DNA from: Abelmoschus esculentus
Lineage: Eukaryota; Streptophyta; Magnoliopsida; Malvales; Malvaceae
NCBI GenBank assembly: GCA_035048815.1
Contig: JAUCBN010000017.1
Coordinates: 7,932,936-7,996,935, forward strand
Reading direction: 5' to 3'
DNA: 64,000 nt
The notes under the pieces were generated by a model that saw nothing but the letters and a program-made list of their open reading frames with translations, did no database searches and had not been told where the DNA came from. Shown here piece by piece: positions 1-10,914 of this stretch. Numbering within the stretch: the stretch's first letter is position 1; every line of letters starts with the position of its first letter. A program made the translations under genes and the position numbers.

Positions 1-567
1 AAGATGTAATGTGATACGTTTATAAAGATGCACAATTAGTGCAAGTGTTGATACATGTATGAGAGGGCTAAAGTAATGCACCTTGAGCATAAATCTGAAT
101 TTGTTGGTAAAGTCTGGAAAGTCAGCAAACTTGTGTTGTCTTTTTGGATGAGTTTCGTACATTTTTGGGCAGAGTTGTCTTCTTACAAATTGACCATCAT
201 TCAGTTACCTTTTCAACGCATCTTGAAACGCATCAATTGGATATCAGGAGCTCAAGGTATATTTGTTTAACTAAAGATTGCGCGTGAAGAAAACAAGATA
301 CGAGATTATTATAGGATTTTGTAAAATTCAGCCCAAAAGCTACTATATAAAGTTTTTGGATGAATTAGACATTAAAATAAATTAATTCAAAGCTGGATTA
401 TAAAGCTTTGACCATTGTTATTAATATTTTATTTTATTCCCTAAGATTCCTTTTAATTAGCTATCCGAAAGCTGATTTTAGGAGATTTATTCTATTAAGC
501 TATCCATATACTGATATTTAGGGATTGATCAGCTATCTATTAGGCAATTCTAAGGTCTTCTTTAGAC

Positions 568-575
568 TATAAAAG
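568..575 (+). promoter_or_regulatory. TATA box of LTR-like leader
   Basis: A TATAAAAG box is followed by a pyrimidine-containing stretch and a transcript-like leader. It fits the core promoter of an LTR. No coding sequence downstream can be assigned to it because the next 1.3 kb is a solo LTR on the other strand. Confidence 0.4.
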
Positions 576-747
576 GGGACAACTCTTTTCTTGTAAACAC
601 ATGAAGAATATGAATTTTTGAGTTATAAAAACTCTTGGCCTTGGGCCATTTTATTTGCAAGGTTGTCGCCTTGCTATTTTTCTTATCAGGAGTCTTCTTC
701 AACATAACTACTTCTAGTTTTTATGAGGGATATTATCTTTACACTCT

Positions 748-920
748 CGCTTGCCTAAGCAATCGCGTTTAGGAGGGTGAGTTAGAGCCGATTATGGTGT
801 TTGCCTATCTAATTACGGATAGGAGGGTGCCTAGGACAACATATCATCAATTCACCGGAGAGATTCATTTCGTTTGCAGGTGTTTGCCTATTCAATTGCG
901 ATTAGGAGGGTGACAAGGAC
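748..920 (+). repeat. Three imperfect tandem repeats, each with a hairpin
   Basis: Three copies share the pattern TTGCCTA...TAGGAGGGTG. In each copy the CCTA and TAGG arms can pair around a loop: arms at 754-758/769-773, 804-809/818-823 and 887-890/903-906. The stem bases differ but still pair between copy 1 (CCTAA/TTAGG) and copy 2 (CCTATC/GATAGG), while the following AGGAGGGTG is constant. This looks like a duplicated structured module in a retroelement leader; its function is unknown. Confidence 0.6.
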
Positions 921-961
921 AAATCTATCCAACATCATACCACCACCACCATCTATCCCGT

Positions 962-2245
962 TGTATATTTTATATCAAGTGTACACGTCAAGTAATAAAG
1001 TGATAAGCAATTTATCGAGTATCGTCTCCACAGGGATTGGTATACTTAATATGCCTTCTTCAGTCCTCTTGCTTCTATAAAAAGAAAGTAAAAACACAAT
1101 TTAGTTTGATATTGAATTAACTAATAAACTAAGCTAACTAGAGTAATAACAATTATGAGAGAGATAGGGTAGGATCCAGTTGTATTGTATTGTGGATTCG
1201 ATTGATCTGCTTCTTGTTCCAATGCAATTGCACTGAACTGCGTCGGCAGTACTGCAGATACTGTCTTGGCAGCGACAATATTCGGCAAAGTTCGGCAAAG
1301 TGTCCTTGTATGGCTTTACTTATCCCTAAGTCGAAACGCTGTTGAAGGTCAGTCCTTGATGATACCTCCCGGCGTGAATCAATTATAACCAACAACCAAT
1401 CTCACACTTCTTTTAGCCGCTGAAACTCTTAATCAATCCCTAGGCCGAGTTAGTATCCTAAACTAAGTGAATACCACACTTACTCCTTTCATGAGTCTAA
1501 CTCTCCCGAATCTAGACAAATAGATTACTTATAAACTTCCCTCCCGGGCTTGGATGCAAGAACAAAGAATGGTAAAGAGAGGAAACTTTGATGTTTTATT
1601 GCATTGAAATAAGAATCAAAATATAATCTACTCTCACAAATACTTAACAACCTTCACCAACACCCTAAGAAAGTTTAGAACATGATGGGAAGAATTGTTC
1701 CTAAGACTCTTTCATAAATTCGTCTAGCTAATTCTCTTTAATTTTTTACGCCTTTCAAACCCTAGGACGGCTATGCCTTATATAGGCTTGGCCTAGGGCA
1801 AACCTTTCCTAATTAGAGTACAACTTAGAGTAGGGAACAAGTTATGCACTTAGGTTAAATATTTCCAAGTTTGATCTTCTAGAAGGTTTGATCCCGCGTG
1901 GCCTTGTCCTTGGGCTTTTCGTGTATTGTTTAGCTCTAAATCTTGGGCTTCTTGCTCAGCAATGCTCTCCTCAATTTTCTCCTTCGACCGCCAGCCATAT
2001 CACTTTTTCTTCTCTGCTGCCTCGGCATCAGGTCCTGCCTCGGCCTCATTCTACTACCTCGACAGTACTTATTCCTGCACAGATATGAAAATGCAGTAAA
2101 GTACGTCTTTTCTACAAATATAATCTTTGATAGCATTTTCCTAAATATATCACATTAAATCCATGTATTGGTTCAAGTAGGTGTAGAATTGATGATAAGT
2201 GCTCATGAAAAGTGTAGAAAGTGATAGTGATTTGAGCACTTATCA
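962..2245 (-). mobile_element. Solo LTR of an Athila/Tat-like gypsy family
   Basis: This 1284-bp sequence aligns over its length with the complete LTR at 57965-59302 and with the partial LTR at 51679-52229. Shared blocks include the segment around 1000-1080 and the terminal GAGCACTTATCA. It begins TG and ends CA on the plus strand; by comparison with the complete element it reads on the minus strand. No primer-binding site lies next to its inner end and no polypurine tract next to its outer end, so it is a solo LTR. The flanks are CCCGT and TAATG, so there is no visible 5-bp target duplication, which suggests later rearrangement. Short open frames inside it are not genes. Confidence 0.75.
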
Positions 2246-5040
2246 TAATGTCTGACAAATTACTAATGGGTTTGCCTCCTCGAAGGTCGGTGGACCATGA
2301 GATTGAGCTAGTTCCTAGAACTAAGCCTCATGCCAAGTGCTCGTACCATGTCTCCGCCCGAGCTAGCGGAGTTGAGGAAGCAATTGGATGAGTTGCTAGA
2401 GGTCGGGTTCGTTAGACTATCTAAGGCCCCTTTTGGAGCACCAGTGTTATTTCAGAGAAAACAAGATGAAAGTCTACGATGTGTGTGGACTACTGGGCCT
2501 TAAACAAAGTGATAGATCGAAACAAGTATCCTATTCCATTGATTGCCGATTTGTTTGACCAATTTAGTAGTGCGAAGTATTTTACAAAGTTAGACCTCAG
2601 GTTAGGGAATCATCAAGTGAGAGTGGCTGAAGGGGATGAACCTAAAACAACCTGTGTGACCTGGTATGAGGCATTTGAATTTCTAGTAATGCCGTTTAGG
2701 CTGACCAACGCCCCAGCTACCTTTTGTACTCTAATGAATCAAGTATTTTGAGACTACCTTGACAAGTTTGTGATCGTCTATTTAGATAACATCATGGTTT
2801 ATAGCTCTTTTTTAAGGGAGCATGAGGAGCATTTGCGGTTGGTGTTTGAAAGGCTTCGAGAGAACCTTCTGTTTGTGAAGAAGGAAAAGTGTGAGTTTGC
2901 GTAGAGGCAAGTTCGATTCCTTGTCCACATTGTTGAACAAGGTCATATCCGGATGGACGATGGAAAGATCAAAGCTATCAAGTATTGGTCTATTTCGAAA
3001 AATGTCAGCGAACTTAGGTCATTTCATGGTCTAGGCAACTACTATCAGAGATTTATGGAAGGCTACTCGAGGACGGTGAGGCTCATTGAGTTACTTAAGA
3101 AAGGAGAGAAGTGGATCTGGTCAGTTGAGTGACAGAAAGCTTTCGAAGATCTAAAGTCCAGAATGGTAAGCGATCTTGTTTTAGCTTTACCGAATTTAGA
3201 GGATCCCTTAGAAGTAGAAGTCGATGCCTCTAACTATGAAATAGGAGGGGTACTCGTGTAGAAAGACCATCCCGGAGCTTTCGAGAGTTGGAAGTTAAAT
3301 GGGGCAGAAACAAGATATACAACTCAAGAAGAAGAGTTGCTAGTCGTAGTTCATTGCTTGAGGGCTTGGAGGCACTACTTATTGGGATCCCGGTTTGTGG
3401 TGAGAACGGACAATATGGCTGTGAGCCATATTTTAACCCAGACGAATATATCAGCAAGACAGGCTAGATGGCAGGAGTTCCTGGCAAAGTTCGATTTTCA
3501 GTTTGAGCATAAAGCTGGGAAGAAAAAGCAAGTCGCAGATGCACTAAGTCGAAGGGCAGATCTAGCTGCTTTGAGGAGAATTGCTCCCATGTCGACAAGT
3601 AAAGTATCGAATAATATTCAAGAACTGATTGTTAAGAATTTACAGAAAGATCCACAAGCGGTAACAATAATAGCGTTGGCTAGGAGTGGGCGGTCAAAGA
3701 CCTTTTGGGTCGAGGATGGAGTGTTGATGACAAAAGGACCACGAATGTTTATTCCAAGGGCCGGGGAAATTAGGTCACGACTATTGCATGAGTGTCATGT
3801 TATACCTTGGGCGGGACACCAAGGCTGGCGCCGCACCCTTGCTTTGTTAGAACAGAGATTTTACTGGCCTCATATGCGCTAGGATATGATGGACTATACC
3901 AAGACATGCCTTATTTGCCAGCAAGATAAGATGGTGGATCGCCAAAAGACATGGGCTTCTCGAACCCTTGCCAGTGCCAACAAGACCGTGGGAGAGTATT
4001 TCACTTGACTTCATAACGAATTTGTCTCGAGTAGGGGATCTTGGAACAATTCTTATGGTGGTAGACCGTTTTTCTAAGTATGTAACTTTTATTCTTACAC
4101 CAAAATATTGTGCCGCTGAGGAGACAACACAATTGGTTTTTAAACATGTAGTGAAGTTTTGGGGTATTCCTCAAAGTATAGCCAGTGATCGAGATGCTTG
4201 GTTCACTAGGAATTTTTGGAGAGAATTGTTCTCGTTGTTGGGTTCCAAGCTAAATTTGTCGTCAAGTTATCATCCTCAAACAGATGATCATACAGAACGA
4301 TTCAACGCCTTGTTGGAGGAGTATTTGAGGTACTTTATACAAGCTAATCAGAAGAATTGACCTCCATTGTTGAATGTGGCCCAATTCTGTTTTAACGCAC
4401 AGAGGAGCTCGACAACAAATAAAAGTCCTTTTAAGATTGTGACTGGTCAACAGCCGCGTTTACCTTACACGACCCTTGAGTCTTATCGAGGGAAGTGTCC
4501 TAGAGCTTTAAAGTTTATACAAGAATGGCGCCGAAATAATGATATTGTGCGGGCATACTTGGATAGGGCGGTTAAACATATGAAGAAAATGGCAGACCGG
4601 GGCGAAGAGAACAACAGTTCCAAGTGGGTGACTTAATCCTAGTAAAGTTGGTTGAACAGATCAGGTTCCTACGGAATAGAGATCACAGGTTGGTGCGGAA
4701 GTATGAAGGTCCGTTGCTAGTTGTGCACAAAGTAGGGAACAATTTTTACTAGATAGAACCTTCTGCATGGAAGAAGGTGCACCCGGTATTCCATGTGAGT
4801 AATTTAAAGCCATATTATGCAGGTACTATGGATGCCAGTCAAGGACAGACCAACAGAGATCCAATATGTAAGAAACCTCCATCAGAACGGAGTTCAAGCA
4901 CAAGATCGAAGAGTTCCACGCAAAGTTGTCGACGAGGGCATCGACAAGTTAGGTGGGGAAGGATGTTGTGGCCGTCCCAAGTCTGATGCCACAATCGAGT
5001 CTTTAGCGGGATGCCCCAGTTCAAGCATCTCAGTGTCTTA
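2246..5040 (+). pseudogene. Ty3/gypsy chromovirus pol remnant (RT-RNase H-integrase)
   Basis: Reading through several stops and frameshifts gives reverse transcriptase (about 2260-2960), RNase H (3160-3560), the integrase zinc-binding domain (about 3600-3950), the integrase core (3990-4340) and the GPY/F C-terminal domain (about 4640-4830). Diagnostic matches are TKLDLRLGNHQV and MPFRLTNAPATF. The RT catalytic box reads YLDN at 2779-2790 instead of YxDD, so the second aspartate is lost. RNase H ends in ADALSRR; integrase shows LDFIT, SDRD and a TERFN segment. In-frame stops, for example at 2749-2751, confirm it is dead. Gag and protease are missing: the copy is cut at 2246, where the solo LTR abuts. 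The clade may be Galadriel-like, at low confidence. Such elements copy through RNA and insert in the nucleus. Confidence 0.85.
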
Positions 5041-5150
5041 GGAAAGATGTCTTTTCTTTTATGTAATTTTTTCTAAGTTAGGAATAAGATTCCCCGGTTC
5101 GAGCATTTGAACTTCTAGTCGGGGCATTTTCATAAAGTTTATTTCGCATA

Positions 5151-5161
5151 TATATAGGGGG
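5151..5161 (+). other. Polypurine tract of the 2.2-5.6 kb gypsy element
   Basis: ATATATAGGGGG-type sequence directly precedes TGGACAG, the likely 3' LTR start. This is where plus-strand DNA synthesis would be primed. It lies about 110 bp after the end of the recognisable pol region. Confidence 0.5.
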
Positions 5162-5650
5162 TGGACAGTCGGCAGAGTTTGGACTGATCCATTGGTAAAG
5201 GTATGTAACCTTCCTACACACCATCGAGGCGGCCCCTACCGTCCTAGTCGATGGTGTGGGTGTTTTTCTTTGTATCCTGATTTTTATTTTATTTAATAAA
5301 TTTTTCCTATTTTCTTTTACGAGAAACTAGGGGGGTTGACCGTGTGCATCCGTTATGCCCCACGGTTTTCTTATTGTGGTTCAAGACTCACTTGTCGCTT
5401 GTTGCTTGTATAGAATTTTCGAGGGAAGAAGTCTGACTTGATCGGGAGAAATCATTTTCAAGTGACGCACGACTTAGCGACCCAAGTGTGCGAAGGCTAA
5501 TTACGTGACACAAAGCTTCCTACTTATTCCCTTAACAACAACGCCCATTGGCCATTGCTCCCCAGGCAGTTTTACATGGAGACATACCAAACAGTTGGAA
5601 AGACACAAATGTAGTTGTCGTGTCTACGTACGTGATTAGTCTAATTACAA
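5162..5650 (+). mobile_element. 3' LTR of the upstream gypsy element (end not resolved)
   Basis: The sequence begins TGGACAGTC right after the polypurine tract. No 5' LTR is in the window for comparison, so the right border is only a guess. It contains an 11-bp perfect inverted repeat (see 5217-5258) and an AT-rich stretch near 5280-5310. I found no terminal CA with a matching target duplication. Confidence 0.4.
5217..5258. repeat. Perfect 11-bp stem hairpin in LTR
   Basis: CACACCATCGA at 5217-5227 is perfectly complementary to TCGATGGTGTG at 5248-5258, with a GC-rich 20-nt loop. It sits about 55 bp inside the LTR. It could form an RNA or cruciform hairpin; its role is unknown. Confidence 0.7.
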
Positions 5651-5753
5651 GTAGCTTGTTCAGCAAAATCCATTCTTGTCGTTTTGGATGATAATTTTGT
5701 TGAAGTTTAGATGCTGGAGGAGTGAAATACTAATATTGAATTGATGTTATTAT

Positions 5754-6125
5754 TATCGGTGTTTAAAAATATCTGATCCAATTATTTATTGATTCGATTT
5801 AAAATTTTAAGTATTTGATCCAATTTATTGTTATATTTGAAAATTAAAATAATTAAAAAATTATAGATACGAATCTTATTATATTTAACACTTTATTGTT
5901 TTTTATATTTTAAATTCAAAATTTTTCATAAATATAACTTTTAAATTCGATAAAATAATTAAATTAAAATATATTTTTGAATAATTAGATACCAGTAAAT
6001 TTGATCCGATTATCAGATTATCCAAAAATATATATATTTAAAAACTAAATCGGATACAGATCATTATATTATTGATCTAAAAATTAAATCAGATAAAATT
6101 TAATATCCGATAATAAACACCCTTA
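5754..6125. mobile_element. hAT-like MITE, 372 bp
   Basis: The ends are TATCGGTGTTTA on the left and the complement of TAAGGGTGTTTA on the right. The flanking 8-mers are GTTATTAT (5746-5753) and ATTATTAT (6126-6133), 7 of 8 identical, the duplication length of hAT transposons. The inside is AT-rich with repeated GATCCAATT/GATCCGATT and AATCGGATA motifs in both orientations. It has no coding capacity and would have needed a transposase supplied from elsewhere. Confidence 0.65.
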
Positions 6126-6189
6126 ATTATTATAATAACTTTATTATCGATATTATTATAATAACCTTCATAAACAAATTTTTTTTAGA

Positions 6190-6660
6190 AAATTAGACTG
6201 ATGCTGATTGGGGTAATGATCCCGATGATAGACGATCAATTTCTGACAATTGTGCATATCTTGGAACACATTTAATTTCTTGGAGCTCACGTAAGCAGCG
6301 TGCTGTTTCTAGATCAACTGCAGAGGCTGAGTTTCGAAGCATTGCTGATGCAGCCTCTGAAGTATTATGGATTCAAGCAGTTCTTAAGGACATGTTCATC
6401 TCTGTGGATGTTATTCATTCCGGTATTATAGAATGATAATACCAGTGTTGTGGCAATGGCAGCAAATCCTATAATGCATGCCAAAACTAAACATGTCGAT
6501 CTTGATATGTTCTTTGTGCGAGAGAAAGTCACATCACGAATGCTGGAAGTAAACTATGTCCCTGGTCACAGCTAAGTTGCAGATGTTCTTACAAAGTCTC
6601 TATCAGTTACCCAGTTTTGTGAATTCCGATCTCAATTATGTGTTCAAAAATTCTCAAAAG
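6190..6660 (+). pseudogene. Ty1/copia RNase H fragment
   Basis: Conceptual translation gives DADWGNDPDDRRSIS, then LISWSSRKQRAVSRSTAEAE with the RNase H acidic residues, then, after a frameshift near 6430, the segments KHVDLDMFFVREKV and VNYVPGHS. This is the C-terminal RNase H of a copia polyprotein, which degrades the RNA strand of the RNA-DNA hybrid. A stop follows the VPGHS motif. Everything upstream of RNase H is missing. The LTR at 6705 lies just downstream in the right place and orientation. Confidence 0.85.
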
Positions 6661-6704
6661 TTGAAGAAACAAAGGAAATATTAGAAAGAGAGAAAAATAC
6701 AGGC

Positions 6705-6881
6705 TGTTATAATAAATCTACAGCTCATCATCCAGCTCATCTGCATGATTTGTGCCAAAATTAAAGAAATCCATGATTTGTGTCAAAATTAAAGAAATTC
6801 ATGAATGTATTTTCTCTATAAAAAGCATATTACTCATCTTGTAAACACACGATTTATATGCATATTCTATAAAAGTTAACA
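6705..6881 (+). mobile_element. Copia 3' LTR, 177 bp
   Basis: It starts TGTTA and ends TAACA, the short inverted ends expected of copia LTRs. The purine-rich run just before it (about 6683-6704) could be the polypurine tract. A TATA-like TATAAAAAG lies near 6819, followed by a TTGTAAACAC segment. It follows the RNase H fragment, so it is probably the 3' LTR of that truncated element. No 5' LTR is in the window. Confidence 0.65.
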
Positions 6882-6885
6882 TAAA

Positions 6886-7143
6886 TTATGTAACTGATAT
6901 CTTAATTTCTTCGCTTTGACTGACACTAGTCTTCCTGGTTGGTGAACCTGATTTCTTACTGTATATTTCAAGAAATGACACTAAACTGGCTTCTACTTCT
7001 GCTTCTGTTTCATTTAATACATAACTACTCCATTCAATTGTCTCAGTATTACCCAATGATGTCTTCATAAGAGCTGGCAACTTGTCGTCTGCCATTGAAT
7101 TCGATAGACTTGTAGGATGAACCGTAAAATGACTGCCATTCAT
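6886..7143 (-). CDS. Hypothetical 85-residue open frame, unrecognised
   Basis: An uninterrupted minus-strand frame starts with ATG at 7143. The product is polar, with a Glu-rich middle (residues about 40-60) and a Ser/Thr/Lys-rich tail. There is no signal peptide, membrane segment or known motif. It lies between a copia LTR and a Mutator-like element in a 40-bp gap-free setting. It may be a fragment of a host gene or chance. I assign no function. Confidence 0.2.
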   Translation of the reverse strand: MNGSHFTVHPTSLSNSMADDKLPALMKTSLGNTETIEWSSYVLNETEAEVEASLVSFLEIYSKKSGSPTRKTSVSQSEEIKISVT

Positions 7144-7186
7144 TAAATACGATGGTTGAAATGGTATGAAACGGTCTCATTTTTAA

Positions 7187-7743
7187 GAGAAATTATTATA
7201 TGGACTCGTTCCACCACTTAATATATGGTCTTAATTAATTAAATTAAGATATAATATATTTTTTATATTATATTTACACAATCATTATCTAAATCATTCA
7301 CTTTAATGCCTTTGATTTAAAAAAAGTATTACAAAAGATTTTTTTCTCATTATTGTTATTTTTTTAATTAATTTTTTCTAACCCCTAACACTAACTCTAA
7401 CCCCTAACCCTAACTCTAACCATAAATCATAAATCATAAACCTAAATAATAACCCTAAGCTCTAACTCTAACCCTAAAACATAAACCTAAACCCTAATCC
7501 CTAAACCCTTAAACTCTAAACTCCAAATCTTTAAAAAAGTAATTAGAAAAATTTTAAAGAATAAAGAGAAAGATGACACAAGAAATCTTTGGTAATATTT
7601 TTTTTTTAATTAAAGATATTAAATTGGATGATTTGGACAATGTATATTGTAAATATGATATAGAAAAATATATTATGTGTTTTAATTTAATTGATTAGAG
7701 ACCATATCTTAAGTGGCAGAACGAGTTCATATAATAATTTTTC
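7187..7743. mobile_element. Mutator-like foldback MITE with telomere-like core
   Basis: Two arms of about 185 bp (7187-7375 and 7560-7743) are inverted copies; both ends begin GARAAATTATTATATG and continue RACTCGTTC. The flanking 9-mers CATTTTTAA (7178-7186) and TATTTCTAA (7744-7752) match at 7 of 9 positions, as expected for an old Mutator-superfamily duplication. No transposase is encoded. The loop between the arms is a degenerate CCCTAA-type repeat (see 7378-7525). Confidence 0.7.
7378..7525 (+). repeat. Interstitial degenerate telomere-like repeat
   Basis: About 148 bp of variants of CCCTAAA: CTAACCCCTAACACTAACTC, AACCCTAA, AAACCTAAACCC, CCCTAATCCCTAAACCC. The plant telomere unit is CCCTAAA/TTTAGGG. 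The array is degenerate and sits in the loop of the Mutator-like element at 7187-7743, so it is not a chromosome end. Confidence 0.75.
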
Positions 7744-7752
7744 TATTTCTAA

Positions 7753-9952
7753 AATTTTCTTCTGACTATTATAGATTAATTCGTATTACAATCATGTTTA
7801 AATAGTTTAAGCTTAACAGTTAAATAAATACCTAAATTACATATTTTTCTAAATAAATATATAAATTATATTTTAAATCAAATAATTACTTAATATTTTG
7901 CTCTACAACCCGTTCAAAGTTTGTCCGTTAAGTATTGTTAACAAAATCCCATCATCCAAGCAAAATATAACATGTTGCCTACTTTTTTTTATTTTAATTT
8001 ATGAATTTCTTTAAAAAACTAAAGTTTTAATTTCTTTCAATTAAAACACTAAAATCATATCGTTCAACGTCTCAATCCTCACAAGTTAGTGATTTATTGT
8101 TCACCGTCCAAATATTGTGTACCTTCTTTTTTATTACATGTCTTTGAAAAGTAAATTAATATTTTTTATTGCTGGGTGTTTGACGATGGTACAATCGGTG
8201 ATTCATATTCATAATTTTTTGAGGATGAGATGATAGAATTTTTAATAACAGACCGAATGAAGATAAAAGTGATTGATGATGATCGAATTGGTGGTAAGAA
8301 TTAAAGAATTTAGGGTTAGTGTGAGATTTTTTAAAAAATAAATAAATGTTAAGTTAATTAATATATTTTATTTATCTCATTTGTATATTTTAATTGTAGA
8401 AAATGAAAAACTATACGATACGTTTGAATTCTATTAGATATTGAAAATAATAATGTTTGTCACTAAAACACTTAAATAGATAATTAAATGAAATATTAGA
8501 TACCTATTTGGTTTAAAATATAATTTCATACATTTATTTATATTATACAAACATTAGAAGAAAATGACAATTTTACAAGATGATTAAATTAGAGGTCGTT
8601 TGTTTAGCATTTAGATTTTAGAAGTTCAAGTTCAGAGGTTTAGAATTAGTGATCGGAATTTATTTTTTTTAAAACTGGATCTATATTAAAAGTGAAAAGA
8701 TTACAAAAGAAATCACATCACCTACAACAGATCTAACAATAAAAGGTTAAAGATGTGAAAGACATTAAAGTACAAATCCTATCACTTACAAAAAATCTAA
8801 CCATCATCTGATGAAAATTCAACAAATCTACTACTTTGACAAGAGTGCTCTAAGAAGAAAGTAAATTCTTTCGTTACTTAATCTTGGTAAATCGACAAAA
8901 CCACATATGGAAGTCAAAAGTTTTACAGATCATCGATCTTCGTTGTTAATAACACTTGATTAATATTCGTTATAGGAACATTAAGTTGTTAAAAAATATA
9001 TTATCACAAAGATAAACTAAAACTATCATACAAGCAAACGAATGAACTACCATGAAAGTAGACGAAAAAAGCTACAGAGAAGCAGATAAATATAAAACTG
9101 ACAAAGTAAGAAAGAAGAAAACTTGCAGATAACATTCACCAACAAATAAATATTTATTTAACCATAAAATCAACAAAATGGTCAAAGATCATGGTCGGCG
9201 AAAAAAAATTCCATTAAAAAAGAAGAAGAAACTTTACAAATTAAAAAATTTATTGTAATCGCCTCAGAGAAAATGAAAGAAGTCGTAATATTTATTCTAG
9301 CCTAAATCTTAAGGTTATAACCAGTGACGGATGCATATGAGCTTTAGGGGGCACAGGCCCACCAGAACCTTTTAAAATTTACACATTTGCTTTTAATTTT
9401 TTAAAAATTTTATAAATTAGTTTTTAAATTTTTTAATATTTATGAGTTATGCTCACCCTAAAATTTCCTTCAAATATTTAGTTATGCCTAAATCTTTAAC
9501 TCAATTACCCTAATCCAAAAATCCTAACTCATACGCTCTATGACAAATTTTAACTATAAACCATAATTTCTAAATCTCTAAATTTAAATTTATAATCTAA
9601 ATTTTAAACTTTAAAAAAATTATCGTCAATATATTAATTATTTTTTTTGATAATTTATATATTCATATAAATTTTAAACACGTGACATGAGAGTGTTGAG
9701 ATTCCTATCTAACGTTGGTGGCAATAAATAAGTGTAGGCATAAAGCATGAAGAGCATTTATAAAAAGTTGGCAAAAGAACCAAATGCCACCACGCCACTA
9801 TAATAAATGTAATGCTATCAAAAACAAGATATTTATTAGTCTAAGTACGTGTAACAGCTCTCTTTAAGGAGTTACTCAAAAACCTGAATTTCATGATGAA
9901 ACAAATGCGATATTTTGTATCATATTTATAATATATTGAGTTGATTAATTAA
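7753..9952. other. AT-rich intergenic DNA, nothing recognised
   Basis: I see no protein motif, RNA gene or element with clear ends. Around 9320-9480 there is a patch reading GGGGGCACAGGCCCACC followed by T-rich sequence that looks like a decayed transposon end, but I could not delimit it. Confidence 0.5.
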
Positions 9953-10396
9953 GGCTTAAGTTTTAAAAAATATTAAATTTTGTACAAATTAAGACGTTAA
10001 ACTTATTTTGTACTCAATTAAATTTTTTATTTAAGAAATTAAATCAATTAAATATTTTAATCAATTTAAGTTATTAAATTCTAATAATATTTTTCGATAT
10101 TATTGGTAGGTCATTTTGCATTTATAGTTTTTTAAAAAATATTTTTATAAATTTTTATAGAATTTTTAAAATTTTTAAAGAATTTTTTAAATAAAAAAGT
10201 ATTTTAAAAATGTCAAACGAAAACATTATGACACGATGTATTGCACTAACACATCTAAAAAGTTATTAAAATTTAATGATTAAATTTAATTAAAATACTT
10301 AATTAATTCAAATTTTTAGTTCAGAGTTTAATTGAGTAAAAATTTAAGGATTTAATCGATTTTTTAAAGTTGAAAGGTTTCTCATGTGATTAAGCC
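9953..10396. mobile_element. Mutator-like MITE, 444 bp, perfect 9-bp TSD
   Basis: The ends are GGCTTAAGTTTT and the complement of GGCTTAATCACA. The flanking 9-mers at 9944-9952 and 10397-10405 are both ATTAATTAA, although this is a low-complexity word. The arms (about 9953-10090 and 10260-10396) are imperfect inverted repeats sharing CTCAATTAAA-type blocks. A 9-bp duplication with long inverted arms fits a non-autonomous Mutator-superfamily element. No ORF. Confidence 0.7.
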
Positions 10397-10914
10397 ATTA
10401 ATTAACCAAGGGAGATCAAGAATCTACTTTTATAGAAGATGCTTCCTTCATAGGATTTGGGGATATAAACAAAGAGTATATGAAACACGATGGGTCTAAT
10501 CCAAAAGAAAAGTCATACACAAATTAAAGCTTAAAATAAAATAAAATGACAGAGAATCTTCGTTATATACAAAACGAGACAATGTACAAAGCAATTACTT
10601 TGTTTGGTTCTTTTAAAGCGAAATGAATGATGTATAGGTGATTAGGTGATAAAAAAAAAAAAACATAAGTTGTAATAAAAATATTAGGTTTATTTTCGGT
10701 ATAGTTATTGTCTACTATTTTTTTTAAATATTAGGTGATAATGGGAGGCATTGATTGGTAAGTTAAAAATATATCATGCTAATTATCTATTGAATCATAC
10801 CTAGTAAAGTATGTTTTTCTCTTTCTAAAATGTCATTCTATTGTGATTTTTTGAGAGGAATTCATTGTAAAACTATTTCACGATTCTAAGATGATCATCA
10901 AACTCTTGACTCCA
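10397..10914. other. AT-rich intergenic DNA
   Basis: There is no gene or element that I can delimit in these roughly 500 bases. Confidence 0.5.

Larger units (their letters stand above)
1..961. other. LTR-like non-coding sequence, family unresolved
   Basis: No convincing protein is encoded here. The segment carries a TATA-type box (568-575), a plausible transcribed leader after it, and three tandem hairpin repeats near its end, an organisation like the R/U5 part of a plant LTR. It stops at the edge of the solo LTR at 962. I could not find TG...CA ends, a primer-binding site or a target duplication, so the family is unknown. A short open frame at 55-270 has no recognisable motif and is probably chance. 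Confidence 0.35.

Noticed and set aside
748..920. CRISPR array
   Set aside because: Only three imperfect units, in a plant genome, within LTR-like DNA.
1936..2158. Short open frames within 962-2245
   Set aside because: They lie in a solo LTR and are not conserved as frames in the copies at 51844-52116 and 58950-59144.
7378..7525. Telomere or chromosome end
   Set aside because: The repeats are degenerate, only 148 bp long, and lie inside a transposon with sequence continuing on both sides.
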